Shown: positions 8,977 through 17,918, counted from the first letter of the stretch. The stretch is 26,601 nucleotides of DNA from an uncultured Actinomycetes bacterium (GCA_937888775.1 CALAQT010000457.1:1-26601); one strand, 5' to 3'. Translations and numbers: made by a program. Notes: a model not told the origin generated them from the letters alone.

Positions 8977-11316
8977 TCAGCGCCTGGCGAGGGTGAGTGC
9001 TGGTGGCGTGGTTTGGAGCAGTTCGTCGATCTCGTCGGCTTGGAGTGGGCGGGCGAACAGGAATCCTTGCCCTGAGTCGCAGTGCTCGAGCTGTAGCTGG
9101 CGCAGCTGGAATTGCTCCTCGATGCCTTCCGCGAGTGTCTCGAGGCCAAGTGTCTTGCCTAGCTGGACGAGGGTGTGGATGAGCGCCTTGGAGTCGCCCG
9201 AGGCTGCGATCGCTGAGATGAACGATCGATCGATCTTCAGCGCGTCGACGGGGAACTGGCGCAGGTACGCGAGCGAGCTGTAGCCGGTCCCGAAATCGTC
9301 GATCGCGATCCGCACGCCGAGCACTTTGAGCGCCCTCAGCCGGCTCGCGGCGGCTTCGGCGTCACGCATCAGCGTCGTTTCGGTCATTTCGAGTGTGACT
9401 GTGCGTGGGTCGACGCCGGTGCGCGCGAGTGTTTGCGCGACGTCTTCGACGAGGTTGATGTCGTCGAGCTGGCGGGCGGAGACGTTGATCGAGATTCCCA
9501 GCGTTCGGTTCTGGCGATGCCAGGCCGCGGCCTGCTGGCACGCCGTTTGCAGGACCCAGCGACCGATCGGCACGATCAGCCCGGTCTCCTCGGCCAGTGG
9601 TATGAACGCGTCCGGCGCGATGACACCGCGGGTCGGGTGACGCCAGCGAATCAACGCCTCGACGCCGGTGATCGTTTCGCTCTCCAGGTCGAACGTCGGC
9701 TGGTAGAGAAGGAAGAACTGGCCGGCTTCGAGGCCGCCCTTGAGGTCCATCTCGAGCTCGAGCCGGTCTTGTGCTGCCGTCTGCATGTTTGACTCGAACA
9801 CGATCCAGCGGTTCTTGCCTGCGCTCTTGGCTTCGTACAGCGCGAAGTCGGCATCGCGGAGCAGCTCGTCGGCCGAGCCTTGGTGTCCGAGCGCGATGCC
9901 GACACTCGCGGTCACCGAAAGGGTCTGTCCGCTGGTCCTTTCCACTTCGATGGGCTGGCTGAGAATTTGGCAGATGCGTTCGGAGACGAGCTCGGGTCCG
10001 GCGTCGAGCGTGAGGTCCTCGAGCAGCACGACGAACTCGTCCCCACCGAGCCGTCCCACGGTGTCAGCTTCCCGCACGACCTCCGCCAGGCGCGAGGAGA
10101 CGACGCGAAGCACCTCGTCCCCGGCCGCGTGGCCGAGGCTGTCGTTGACGTGCTTGAAACCGTCGATGTCGACGTACAGGACCGCCACGGGCCTGCCGGC
10201 GCGGCGAGCCCGGGCGAGCATCTGCTCCGCCCGGTCCATGACCAGCAGCCGGTTGGGCAGGCCTGTCAGGGCGTCGTGCAGGGACTGGTAGCTGAGCCGC
10301 TCTTGGGTCCGCAGAAGATCCTTGTGGGCGACGAACTGCCGGGCCGAGACCAACGCGGCGAGCAACACCGCGATGATCACGATGCTGAGGTCGCGATGGT
10401 CGATGATCAGCAGTCCGAACGCGGTCCCAACCGCGATGTAGGGCGCCCAGCTGACTCGACGGCGCAGCGGGTCGGTAGCGAGGTTGGTCGCCGGTTTGGC
10501 ACGGGATTGGGCCGCACCTGCCACCGCGAACAGCGCGACCGAGACCATGTACAGCGAATCGACCGGATCCCCACCGTGATAGACGGAGTGCAACGTGATG
10601 TAGCCGTAGACGAGGTCCGCGGTCACGAAGAACAGCAACCCGGCCGCCAGGAACCCAAGCGCGCGGACACTCGACGCTGCCGGCCGGCGCAGCAGCACCG
10701 CGGCCAAGCCGACCAGCAGAACCATGTCGCCCGCCGGATAGGCGACCGAGATCGCGGTCTGCAACGGATCGGAGCCACTCTGGACCAACGTCGGTCCCAG
10801 CACCACATAGATCACGACCGTCGAGCCGCCGATCGCCACGATCGCGAGATCCAAGCCCAGCCTCAACCGCTCTGAGACGTTCAGACGACCCGCCGAGAAG
10901 CGGATCAGACCCCACAGCAGCATCGGATAAAACAACAGATAGAACCCATCGGCAGCCGACGGATAAGGCCTGCTCCCCACCAGCTCATACACCGTCCACG
11001 TTATGTCGCCCGCCAGGTACGCTGCGAACGCGAGCGCCACCAAGCGCCAGGCCGACCGCAGCCGCGGCCGATCCACGCACCGCCGCGAAGCACCCACAGC
11101 CCCCCAAATAGCCGCCACGTCCACGGGAAAGAAGAACACATCACCGATCAACTCGCGGTGCCCCGGCGGCCAGCGGAATAGTTGCCAGCCGGCGTACACA
11201 ACCAACAGCGCACCCAGCCCGACGGCCATCGGCACCCAGCGAGCGCGCGGCTCTGTGGGTCGCCTGCTGCCGTGGATCGCCTCATCCATACCCGGACTAT
11301 CGGCACCGCACGCCAT
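8977..11316 (-). CDS. Membrane-bound diguanylate cyclase/phosphodiesterase (GGDEF-EAL)
   Basis: From the ATG at 11316 this is 779 residues. The N-terminal third has about ten hydrophobic segments, for example MAVGLGALLVVYAGW, AAIWGAVGAS, GFYLLFYPMLLWGLI and LSIVIIAVLLAALVSA. It resembles an integral-membrane sensor of no named type. A GGDEF domain follows, with the intact motif at residues 424-428 (GRLGGDEFVVLL) and an allosteric RxxD site (READ) five residues before it. The EAL domain then has EALIRW at 553, NVSARQL, LEMTETTL, IDDFGTGYSSL, LKIDRS and LAEGIEE, all metal and substrate residues in place. Such proteins make or hydrolyse c-di-GMP; which activity dominates is not readable. GGAAAG 9 bases upstream favours this start; the frame is open to 11472 and an ATG at 11289 is an alternative. 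Confidence 0.93.
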   Translation of the reverse strand: MACGADSPGMDEAIHGSRRPTEPRARWVPMAVGLGALLVVYAGWQLFRWPPGHRELIGDVFFFPVDVAAIWGAVGASRRCVDRPRLRSAWRLVALAFAAYLAGDITWTVYELVGSRPYPSAADGFYLLFYPMLLWGLIRFSAGRLNVSERLRLGLDLAIVAIGGSTVVIYVVLGPTLVQSGSDPLQTAISVAYPAGDMVLLVGLAAVLLRRPAASSVRALGFLAAGLLFFVTADLVYGYITLHSVYHGGDPVDSLYMVSVALFAVAGAAQSRAKPATNLATDPLRRRVSWAPYIAVGTAFGLLIIDHRDLSIVIIAVLLAALVSARQFVAHKDLLRTQERLSYQSLHDALTGLPNRLLVMDRAEQMLARARRAGRPVAVLYVDIDGFKHVNDSLGHAAGDEVLRVVSSRLAEVVREADTVGRLGGDEFVVLLEDLTLDAGPELVSERICQILSQPIEVERTSGQTLSVTASVGIALGHQGSADELLRDADFALYEAKSAGKNRWIVFESNMQTAAQDRLELEMDLKGGLEAGQFFLLYQPTFDLESETITGVEALIRWRHPTRGVIAPDAFIPLAEETGLIVPIGRWVLQTACQQAAAWHRQNRTLGISINVSARQLDDINLVEDVAQTLARTGVDPRTVTLEMTETTLMRDAEAAASRLRALKVLGVRIAIDDFGTGYSSLAYLRQFPVDALKIDRSFISAIAASGDSKALIHTLVQLGKTLGLETLAEGIEEQFQLRQLQLEHCDSGQGFLFARPLQADEIDELLQTTPPALTLARR

Positions 11317-11533
11317 CACCGGTAGCTTTCCGCACCCACCGCAAACACCCGTCTGAAACAGGCCCTCAGCTCTCCCTGCCTTGGTCGCGGTTGCTGACCT
11401 TCGCGCAAGCTGTCGCCCGTTGCCGTCAAGGACGTCCTGGCGTGACCTGATAGCAGCGTGGCACCGCCCCAACTGAAAAATGTCCGCCGGGAGTCCGCTT
11501 CATCGGTTCGTTCTAGTGAAGGGACGGTTTGGG

Positions 11534-12581
11534 ATGTTGACGATCGGGATCGATCCGCACAAGCAGACGCACTCGGGGGTCGCGGTCGACCCGCTCGGCG
11601 TGCAGATCGCGCAGCGCACAGTCGCTGCCCGGCGTGAGGGGTTCGGGCAGCTGCTGGAGTGGGCTCGCAGGCTCGACCGCGAGCGGGTGTGGGTGCTCGA
11701 GGACGTCCGGCACGTGTCCGGGGCGTTGGAGCGGTTTCTGATCGATCGCGGCGAGACGGTCGTGCGCCTCCCGCCCAGGCTGATGGCTAACGCCCGCCGC
11801 GGGGTCCGTGAGCGCGGGAAGTCTGACCCGATCGACGCGCTGGCGATCGCACGGGCCGCGCTGCGAAGAGGGAATCGACACGCTGCCCACAGCCAGGCTC
11901 GCCGGCACGGAGCTCGAGATCCGGCTGCTGGCGCTGCATCGCGAACGGCTCGTCGACACCCGGACCCAGCTGATCAACGAACTGCGCTGGCAGCTGCACG
12001 ACCTCTGGCCCGACTGGGAGATCCCCAAGCGCGTACTGATCCACCCGTCATGGCAGACCAAGGTCACCCAACGTCTCAGGCGAGCCGCGAGCACCGTCCA
12101 GGTGCAGATCGCGCGCGACATGATCGCCCGGGTCCGGGAGCTGACCCGCACGATCACCCATCTCTACGAGCAGCTCGCCGGCCTCGTCAACCAGGTCGCG
12201 CCGCAGCTGCTGGCAGAGAAGGGCCTCGGCGTGCTGATCGCGGCCAAGCTGATCGGTGAGATCGCCGGGATCGACCGGTTCACCAGTGACGCGCAACTCG
12301 CGCGCATCTCCGGATGCGCCCCGATCCCGGTCTCGTCCGGACGGAGCGACCGCCACCGCCTCGATCCCGGCGGGAACCGTCAACTCAACCACGCGTTCCA
12401 CATGCTCGCCCTCACCAAAATCCTCCACGACCCGCGGACAGCGGTCTACATCGCCAAGCAACGCAGCAACGGGAAGACCAGCAAGGAAGCGATCCGCTGC
12501 CTCAAACGCCACCTCGTCCGACGCGTCTACCACCTCCTCCACGACCCCAACAGCGTCCCGATCACCATCTGCTTGACATAG
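11534..12581 (+). pseudogene. IS110-family transposase, frameshifted
   Basis: The first part (from ATG 11534, with AAGGGA upstream) reads MLTIGIDPHKQTHSGVAVD and carries the RuvC-like DEDD residues Asp7, Glu56 (WVLEDV), Asp98 and Asp101 (KSDPIDALAIARA). The second part, one frame over, runs from EGIDTLPTARLAG to the stop at 12581 and holds the Transposase_20 region (LIAAKLIGEIAGIDRF, SGCAPIPVSSGRSDRHRL, GGNRQLNHAFHMLALT) with the expected catalytic Ser near residue 267. The join is at 11864-11870, where CGAAGAG looks like CGAGAG plus one A. Removing it gives one protein of about 348 residues, normal for IS110. No long slippery run is present, so a mutation is likelier than programmed frameshifting. 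Element ends cannot be placed: IS110 elements lack terminal inverted repeats, and the non-coding flanks are about 217 and 129 bases. Confidence 0.9.
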
Positions 12582-12710
12582 GAGCCATCGGCGACGCACG
12601 AGATCGCCGCAGCGTGATCGCGGGCTTGACCCAACGGATGTGTACGTCGCAACCGAAAAGCGGCTCGTGCCGCGTCTCGTCATGGGAGCGTCCGGTCGGC
12701 GCTCCTGTCT

Positions 12711-13541
12711 TTAGAGATGTGCGCGGAGCCAGTCTGCGATCACGCTCGATGAGACCTCGGCGTCCTGCAGGATCGGGTTGTGGCCCCAGTCGTCGGCGAC
12801 GTGTAACTCGATCAGCGGTGATGCCTGCGCGAGCCGCTGCCACGCCTTCTCTCTGGTGGCCCGGCGTTCCGGCGGCTGGCCGCACGCGATCAGCAGCGTC
12901 GGAACCCGGACGCGCTGCGCGCGAGCATGAACGTCCTCCTCCAGAACGGCAAGCAGTAGGTCAGCCATCCGATCCGGTCTCGCCCGCTCGCGAATCTCGC
13001 CATCGACTTCGGCAAACACCTGACGAACGTAGGCCTCCAGTGCCGGGGTGGCCTCGGTGCCGACCATGATCGCCAGCTTGCGGATCGCGGTGTCCCAGCT
13101 CGGGAAGCGCGGCGCATTCGCCTCCAGCCACGCGCTCAGCTCCGCTCGACCTTGTGTCGTCGGCATCCCGAGCTCGGCAAACCCATCCGCGTCCAAGAAG
13201 CCACCATCGATCAACACCGCCGCGCGGAGCCCCACCGGTGGCTTGGCGGCGACACCAATCGCGACGTAGGCTCCCAGCGAGTGGCCGACAATCGCGCGGC
13301 AGCCGCACGCCTCGACGACGCCGCGGGTCATCTCGACGAGCCGCTCGCACGTGCAGGGATCCAGCGGCACGGTGCGACCACAACCAGGAGGATCGACCGC
13401 CACGCCGCGGCCGGGCAGCGCCCCAGCTACCGAAGCGAAGTAGGCGCCCGAGGAACCGAGGCCAGGCCACAGCACGATGCCCGGCTCGGCAGGATCACCC
13501 CACACCCGAACCGCCAAACCACCGACCATTTGATAAGCCAC
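12711..13541 (-). CDS. Alpha/beta-fold hydrolase
   Basis: From the GTG at 13541 this is 276 residues. It has an oxyanion-hole strand (IVLWPGLGSSGAYF, about residues 22-34), the nucleophile elbow GHSLGAY with Ser88, and a C-terminal DDWGHNPIL with the probable catalytic His254. The acid is less clear: the usual Asp after the LLIACG strand is absent, and Asp112 after AAVLID is a candidate. A cap-like region lies between residues about 115 and 205. Substrate is unknown; the fold covers esterases, haloperoxidases and C-C hydrolases. The frame stays open to 13898, but the added N-terminus is Arg/Pro-rich and translates the tandem repeat at 13654-13709, so it is unlikely to be real. GTG 13541 (TTAGG upstream) and ATG 13529 are both possible. 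It stands alone, converging with the IS110 remnant. Confidence 0.87.
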   Translation of the reverse strand: MAYQMVGGLAVRVWGDPAEPGIVLWPGLGSSGAYFASVAGALPGRGVAVDPPGCGRTVPLDPCTCERLVEMTRGVVEACGCRAIVGHSLGAYVAIGVAAKPPVGLRAAVLIDGGFLDADGFAELGMPTTQGRAELSAWLEANAPRFPSWDTAIRKLAIMVGTEATPALEAYVRQVFAEVDGEIRERARPDRMADLLLAVLEEDVHARAQRVRVPTLLIACGQPPERRATREKAWQRLAQASPLIELHVADDWGHNPILQDAEVSSSVIADWLRAHL

Positions 13542-13653
13542 GCGGGCCAACCTAACGCATTGCCACTCTGTCCCGCGATCGCAAGCGTGGCCAGCACAGC
13601 GCCCACCGGTCCCTCGCGCATGAAACGGGCATGGGGCCCCGGTTCGTCGCAAA

Positions 13654-13709
13654 CCAGAAGCGACACTGAGACCGATCGGCGAGCCAGAAGCGACACTGAG
13701 ATCGACCGG
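13654..13709. repeat. Two-copy direct repeat, possible insertion-sequence end
   Basis: CCAGAAGCGACACTGAGA occurs at 13654-13671 and 13684-13701. Each copy is followed by a similar CCGATCGG or TCGACCGG, giving a unit of 30 bases. Read on the minus strand each is CTCAGTGTCGCTTCTGG. Repeated subterminal motifs of this kind are known at the ends of IS21-family elements, but no transposase is near, so this may be a leftover end. The repeat itself is plain; its origin is a guess. Confidence 0.55.
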
Positions 13710-14719
13710 GGTGGCGAATGCAGAACGGACCGGGGGCCGCCGCGGCCGCTCTCCTGGGACGCTCGGAAGTGGGCGGTTGCGATCGTCCAGCACAGCGGAT
13801 CTGCGCCGGCGTCGGACTCCTGCTTTACGGCTCGGGTGCGGCTCTTCTGGAGGGACCGGGACGGTCAGGACGGAAGCGGGCAAATCTCCCGTAACCACGG
13901 GACTTTCGGGTCGCAGCCGGTCGCTGTGCCGTCGGAGGAGCGAGTCAATCCCGGCAGCCGCCCAAGCGCCGTCACGCCAGGTCTGGACTCGGCCGCGGCT
14001 CCAGACCGGGCAAAACGCGGGGCAACCGCGCCCTCTGCCACCCGGATCGCCCGCAACTCCGGGGATTCTGCCTCACTCCAGGAGAGCCGCACCCTTACGG
14101 CTCCCGAGCGCTTGCTGGCTCCGTCGATGTCAGCTAGCGCCAGCGTGCTGACCCTGCCCGACGAGAGTGCGCCGTCGCGTGGTTCCGCGGTGCAGAGCCA
14201 GAGTGCTGCTGGGCATGGGAAGCAGTAGCGGCGCGGCGCCCATTTGACACGAATTCCGCCGCGCACAGCGGCAGCGGCTATGCGTCCGACGAGCGCTTGC
14301 TCAAGACAGGCATCATCCCGGTCAGCTAGCGGTTGCCGCCCAGCCGCCCAGTCGGATGTGCTTGCTGTGACGGCCCGTTCCGATGGCCGAGAGCAAACGG
14401 CCTCTGTCGGTCGCATCTTGGTCAGGCCCCGCCGCAACATGCTCGGATCTGGCGACGAGCAGGGCGCGCTGGGCTTCCGCCCGCGACACATGCTTCGCCG
14501 TCGGATAGTCGCCCGCCATGCTCCCCAACCCACTCATAAAGGCGCTCGCCACGCTCGCCCGCTGGTCGAGGCCATCAGGCAGCTGATTCAGGCCCTCGGC
14601 GGCCTGTAGGCCGGCAGGGAGGCGGAGGGCTGGCGTCGTGCCCGCCCTCCGCTCTCTCGTCGCTCAGACCGCAGACCACCACGCCTTCGAGCCACAAGTC
14701 GTTCAGGTAGCGTCGCACG
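13710..14719. other. Gene-free kilobase upstream of the DUF2971 gene
   Basis: No frame on either strand shows a recognisable family or protein-like composition. The longest, on the minus strand at 13865-14533, is Arg/Ala/Ser-rich without motifs. A 76-codon minus-strand frame at 14322-14552 is slightly more protein-like but lacks support. The interval contains a palindromic GGCCTGTAGGCC at 14601-14612 and a stem-loop at 14622-14652. Confidence 0.5.
14622..14652. terminator. Terminator-like stem-loop
   Basis: GCGGAGGGC (14622-14630) and GCCCTCCGC (14644-14652) form a perfect 9-bp stem with a 13-base loop. TCTCTCGT follows rather than a pure T-run. It sits 67 bases before the DUF2971 gene and could insulate it from upstream transcription. 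The role is inferred from structure only. Confidence 0.4.
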
Positions 14720-15583
14720 ATGCCCCCTGAGCCGGAGGTCCTCTACCACTACACCTCACCCGCCGGATTCCTCGGGATCATCGACTCGAAGACGATCTGG
14801 GCCACCGGCGCGGAGCACCTGAACGACTCGCAGGAGGTCTTGCACGCCATCAAGATCGCCCAGGGTCTTCTTCCCGAGTTCGAATCGGAGCATCCGGCCG
14901 TGCCAGTGGTGCGTGATCTGCTTGAAAACCGCCTCGAAGAAGGCCTCCGAAGGATCTACGTCGCCTCGTGGGCTGAGGATGGCGACCAGCTCAGCCAGTG
15001 GCGCGGATACGGAGGTGGAGGAGCCGCATACAGCCTCGGCTTCAGTCGGCAAGCCCTACACGAGGAGGCGCATGCCGCTGAATGGCGTCGCCTCGGACGC
15101 TGCGTGTACGACGGAGACGAGCAGGAGAAGTACCTTCACACATCGCTCAGCAACTTGATCTCCCAGGCCGTGAAACTCGAGTACGCCGAGCCGTGGCGAT
15201 CGCAGTACGACCCTGCAAATCCGGAGTCAGCCGAGTCATTCGCTTGGCAGCTTTACTCCAGTCTTCTGCAATCCGCTGCGCTCATGAAGCACTCAGGCTT
15301 CAGCGAGGAGAAGGAGTGGCGGCTCGTCACAAGCCTATTTGCCGCGCAGCCGGTCAAGCACCGGGCGCAACCGCACGCGATCGTGCCCTACATGGCCTTT
15401 GCGCTCCCGGAGCGCGACGGGAAGCTGGACATCCGCCAGACCATCATTGGACCGACCGCCGAGCAGAGCCGCGCCTACGCTGCCGTCCACTCCCTCTACG
15501 TCACGTCGAGTCTTCTCGAACCTAACAGCAGTCAGCTGCGCGGAGAAGTCCGACACAGCAAGATCCCCTACCGCTACTGGTAG
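14720..15583 (+). CDS. DUF2971 family protein
   Basis: This 287-residue cytosolic-type protein matches the DUF2971 pattern. It has an N-terminal LYHYTSPAGFLGIIDSKTIW strand-helix, then LNDSQEV, then YVASWAEDGDQLSQWRGYG followed by GGAAYSLGF, then FSEEKEWRLV near residue 195. Its HYT...LNDxxE...S arrangement recalls ADP-ribosyltransferase-like folds such as DarT, but that link is my inference. The family has no settled biochemical role and is often seen in accessory or defence-rich regions. The ATG at 14720 gives the expected N-terminus; an AGGTAG lies about 9 bases upstream. It is a single gene on the plus strand, with gene-free DNA on both sides and a HEPN-like gene about 570 bases downstream. 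Confidence 0.88.
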   Translation: MPPEPEVLYHYTSPAGFLGIIDSKTIWATGAEHLNDSQEVLHAIKIAQGLLPEFESEHPAVPVVRDLLENRLEEGLRRIYVASWAEDGDQLSQWRGYGGGGAAYSLGFSRQALHEEAHAAEWRRLGRCVYDGDEQEKYLHTSLSNLISQAVKLEYAEPWRSQYDPANPESAESFAWQLYSSLLQSAALMKHSGFSEEKEWRLVTSLFAAQPVKHRAQPHAIVPYMAFALPERDGKLDIRQTIIGPTAEQSRAYAAVHSLYVTSSLLEPNSSQLRGEVRHSKIPYRYW

Positions 15584-16152
15584 GCGATGCTGCGTCGTCT
15601 ACACCTGTGCCGCTGCCGGAGCGACTCCCTTGCTTCGTCCTCGGCGTAGCGGTGCCCACCGATGCGCTCGTTCACCTCTCGGACGTAGACCCTCATCACT
15701 CGCCACCAGTGATCTTCGGTGAGCCAGCCCTAGGTAAGTCGTGCGGCCAGCGACGCAGTTCCAGCCATGCCCCCCTGCCCGGCTCACAGCGAGTTAGCCC
15801 GGAACGTGCAGTAAGCGCGTGAGGGCGACGGCGGGTCGCTGTTTGACGGGTCAGTGGCTTGTCCATCGGCGATCCGGTTGGGCGGAGTTGTCTATGACGC
15901 GTTCCCGCGGGAAGGTTGGTGTGCGCTGGACCCGTTCCGGGTAGCGGTGATCGCGGCCGAGTGGCCGAGCGGTCGGAACTGGGAGATCGTCGCCTGCCGC
16001 AATGGACGAACCGGAGAAGCGGTCCGCCGAGCCGAGCAGAGCGCTACCTGTCGACGTGCTGGTCAGGATTGAGGGTGCGCGGGATTCCTGCGGACACGAT
16101 CCCTTGCTCACCCGTGCTGCGGCACGTCTGCCGCGTCCGCGACGATGTGACG
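15584..16152. other. Interval with only a weak small frame
   Basis: The only candidate is a plus-strand 72-codon frame from a GTG at 15854 to 16072 (starts MACPSAIRLGG, includes GRNWEIVACRNGRTGEAV). It has some protein-like character but no ribosome binding site and no family I recognise, so I do not call it a gene. The HEPN-protein frame also extends upstream to 15916, but that extension is not protein-like. Confidence 0.35.
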
Positions 16153-17184
16153 ATGCGAGTGCGATCAGCATGGCTGATTGAAGGGATCCGTATGGACGGG
16201 CCGGTGCGCATGGCTCCGCTGTCGCTCTCGCAAGTTTCTCTTGATCGTGGCTACGTCGGGCGGGAGGCCCGCAAAATCTTCAATTCCGAGCTCGCGGACG
16301 CTGGCTTTGTCACGGCAGTCGAGCGACCGATCTGGGGGGCGCAGATCGCTCCGTATCGCAGGCTCGTGAGCGTGATCAGCGATGAGCTCGACGTTGACAG
16401 TGTGTCCGAGGTCGGCGCCTTGAATTCCTTGGCGGCGAAGTGCGCAAATGTCCTCGCCGTGATCTGGGGCGGCGCGCCCGAGGTCATCGCCGGCGCGACG
16501 GAAGTCTGGGAGCAACGCCAAGGCTGGCGGACTTTGTCGGTATCTGTAGGTGGCGGCGCTTGGCAGGCGAGCATCGTACGCAAGCTTCTGCCCGACGGCG
16601 CTGTACTCGAAGACGATGATCCTGCCGAACTCTGGGCCGCCTCCGGCAGGGATCCGCGCGTCCCTTTGTGGCTGTCGCTCTTTCGCGGGCTTTCGGGCGA
16701 TCGGGCCTGGGATCGGCGCGTGTTTCGGGCGTGCTCGCTGCTGGAGACGATCGCCAGCGAAGTCGCGCCGCGTCGAAGCGCGGTGGTTGACCGCAACGGC
16801 GACGAGCTGCTCGACCGCGAAGGTAGGGTCGCAACGACCAAACAGAGCCAGGGCAAGATTCACTGGACGGTCCAGCGGTCGCTTGTGGCACTCGATCTCC
16901 CGGACGTACTCGTCGCAGCTCACCCCTCACGGACGCTGTGGGAGGAAGTCGGCGTCTGGTACGACGTGCGCAACGCGGTCGCACACGAGGGATATTGGGC
17001 ACCGCCGCCACGACCAACGCGGAGAGAGAGACGACGCAGCGAGGTCGCTGACGCCTTCGCCGTCGCAGCCGGTGGCGACGGCCTTGACAGCGGATCGCTC
17101 CGGTACTCGGACAAGAGTTGCGCCGCGGTCGAGGTCGTGCTGAGGGCCGCGCTTAGAGGCGAGCTCATTCGCGACTCCGTCTGA
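16153..17184 (+). CDS. HEPN-like protein with R-x4-H motif
   Basis: From the ATG at 16153 this is 343 residues, cytosolic, with no signal or membrane segment. The N-terminal half begins AWLIEGIRMDGPVRM and is mixed alpha/beta of no family I recognise. The C-terminal half is helical, with WDRRVFRACSLLETIASEV and HWTVQRSLVALDLPDV, ending in WYDVRNAVAHEGYW. There Arg273 and His278 form the R-x4-H signature of HEPN-type RNases, most like the Apea-like group. HEPN proteins often cleave RNA in toxin and antiviral systems, but the motif alone does not prove nuclease activity. The start is uncertain: ATG 16192 has a much better ribosome binding site (AAGGGA, 5 bases upstream), but the preceding residues look coding. 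The DUF2971 gene upstream and small frames downstream lie on the same strand. Confidence 0.75.
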   Translation: MRVRSAWLIEGIRMDGPVRMAPLSLSQVSLDRGYVGREARKIFNSELADAGFVTAVERPIWGAQIAPYRRLVSVISDELDVDSVSEVGALNSLAAKCANVLAVIWGGAPEVIAGATEVWEQRQGWRTLSVSVGGGAWQASIVRKLLPDGAVLEDDDPAELWAASGRDPRVPLWLSLFRGLSGDRAWDRRVFRACSLLETIASEVAPRRSAVVDRNGDELLDREGRVATTKQSQGKIHWTVQRSLVALDLPDVLVAAHPSRTLWEEVGVWYDVRNAVAHEGYWAPPPRPTRRERRRSEVADAFAVAAGGDGLDSGSLRYSDKSCAAVEVVLRAALRGELIRDSV

Positions 17185-17210
17185 TCTCCGCTGTCGATTC
17201 GACGATCCTT

Positions 17211-17387
17211 TTGGCGACCACCAAACCCAGCGCCCTAGGCGAAGACGTCGATGAGGTACTCGCTGCTGCAATGGACGAACAGCAATCGCGGGCAGCGACT
17301 GCCACCGCTCGCGAAACCGGAGACCCCCGGATCTCCTCCTGGATCGGTCGCAAGTTGTGGGAAGCCGATGTAACGCTGTTCGAGTAG
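17211..17387 (+). CDS. Possible short ORF after the HEPN-like gene
   Basis: A plus-strand frame reads LATTKPSALGEDVDEVLAA and later ISSWIGRKLWEADVTLFE before the TAG at 17385. Its composition (Asp/Glu and hydrophobics in a helix-like pattern) is more protein-like than the random frames around it. The start is unclear: TTG 17211 gives 58 residues, ATG 17271 gives 38, and neither has a clear ribosome binding site. I recognise no family. It could be a real small partner gene, a 5'-truncated remnant, or chance. Confidence 0.3.
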   Translation: MATTKPSALGEDVDEVLAAAMDEQQSRAATATARETGDPRISSWIGRKLWEADVTLFE

Positions 17388-17390
17388 GGA

Positions 17391-17402
17391 CCTAGGCCTA
17401 GG
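17391..17402. promoter_or_regulatory. Perfect 12-bp palindrome before a small gene
   Basis: CCTAGGCCTAGG is self-complementary over its full length and ends 8 bases before the ATG at 17411. It could be an operator for a small dimeric DNA-binding protein. Its last TAGG may also act as a poor ribosome binding site. Function is inferred from symmetry and position. Confidence 0.35.
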
Positions 17403-17410
17403 CTGATGCC

Positions 17411-17683
17411 ATGGCACAAAGAGAGAGCATCAAAGACAGCGAAGCATTGGTCCGCGTGTACCAGGCGCTGCCGGGAAGTGGCAGGCCCAGGCGATGAGTG
17501 GGATCTCGAGATGGCTCTGCTCGAGAATGGATCGAGGACTTCGGGCTGGCCAATGAGTACGCCGAGAGCGACGAGCAAGTCGAGCGTGCGAGGGAGGCGA
17601 TCGAACTGGCCCAGGCGCTCCGACGAGCGATCATGGCGCACGTCGCCGCGACGGGGGCGGAAGACGACGAGCCCGACAAGTGA
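17411..17683 (+). pseudogene. Small gene split by an in-frame TGA
   Basis: ATG 17411 opens a frame MAQRESIKDSEALVRVYQAL that ends after 28 codons at TGA 17495. The next codon, GTG 17498, continues in the same frame for 61 residues (EWIEDFGLANEYAES, then a helical ERAREAIELAQALRRAIMA and an acidic tail) to the stop at 17681. The second half has a clear acidic, helical, protein-like composition. Together they would make a protein of about 90 residues. Possible readings are a nonsense mutation, two separate small genes, or a late GTG start with the first part fortuitous. No selenocysteine context is evident. I recognise no family for it. Confidence 0.45.
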
Positions 17684-17918
17684 TGTCTCATGTGTCGAAC
17701 TTGACGCACGTCAGACTCGACGAGGGTTCCTCGCAGGAAGAGCCTCGCACACGAATGACGTCGCTTTCTCACGTGGGGCTGGCGTTCGCGCGGAGGCGAG
17801 CAGTCGGTGCCTCCTTGCTTTGGACGACAGCCGGTATTGGTTGAGTTCTCGCGCTGCTGGCTGGCGGGGGCGTGCTGCCGGTTAGCCGCTGGCGATAGCG
17901 TAGGGACGCGCTACCACG

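Noticed and set aside
9880..10875. Plus-strand 331-codon frame opposite the GGDEF-EAL gene
   Set aside because: Antisense to intact GGDEF and membrane-sensor coding sequence; Asp/Arg/Gln-rich with no domain.
13865..14533. Minus-strand 222-codon frame
   Set aside because: No domain, no ribosome binding site and a composition like random high-GC frames.
17683..17844. 53-codon frame starting at TGATG overlap after the split small gene
   Set aside because: The stop-start overlap is attractive, but there is no ribosome binding site or family, and the Arg/Ser-rich end looks non-coding.
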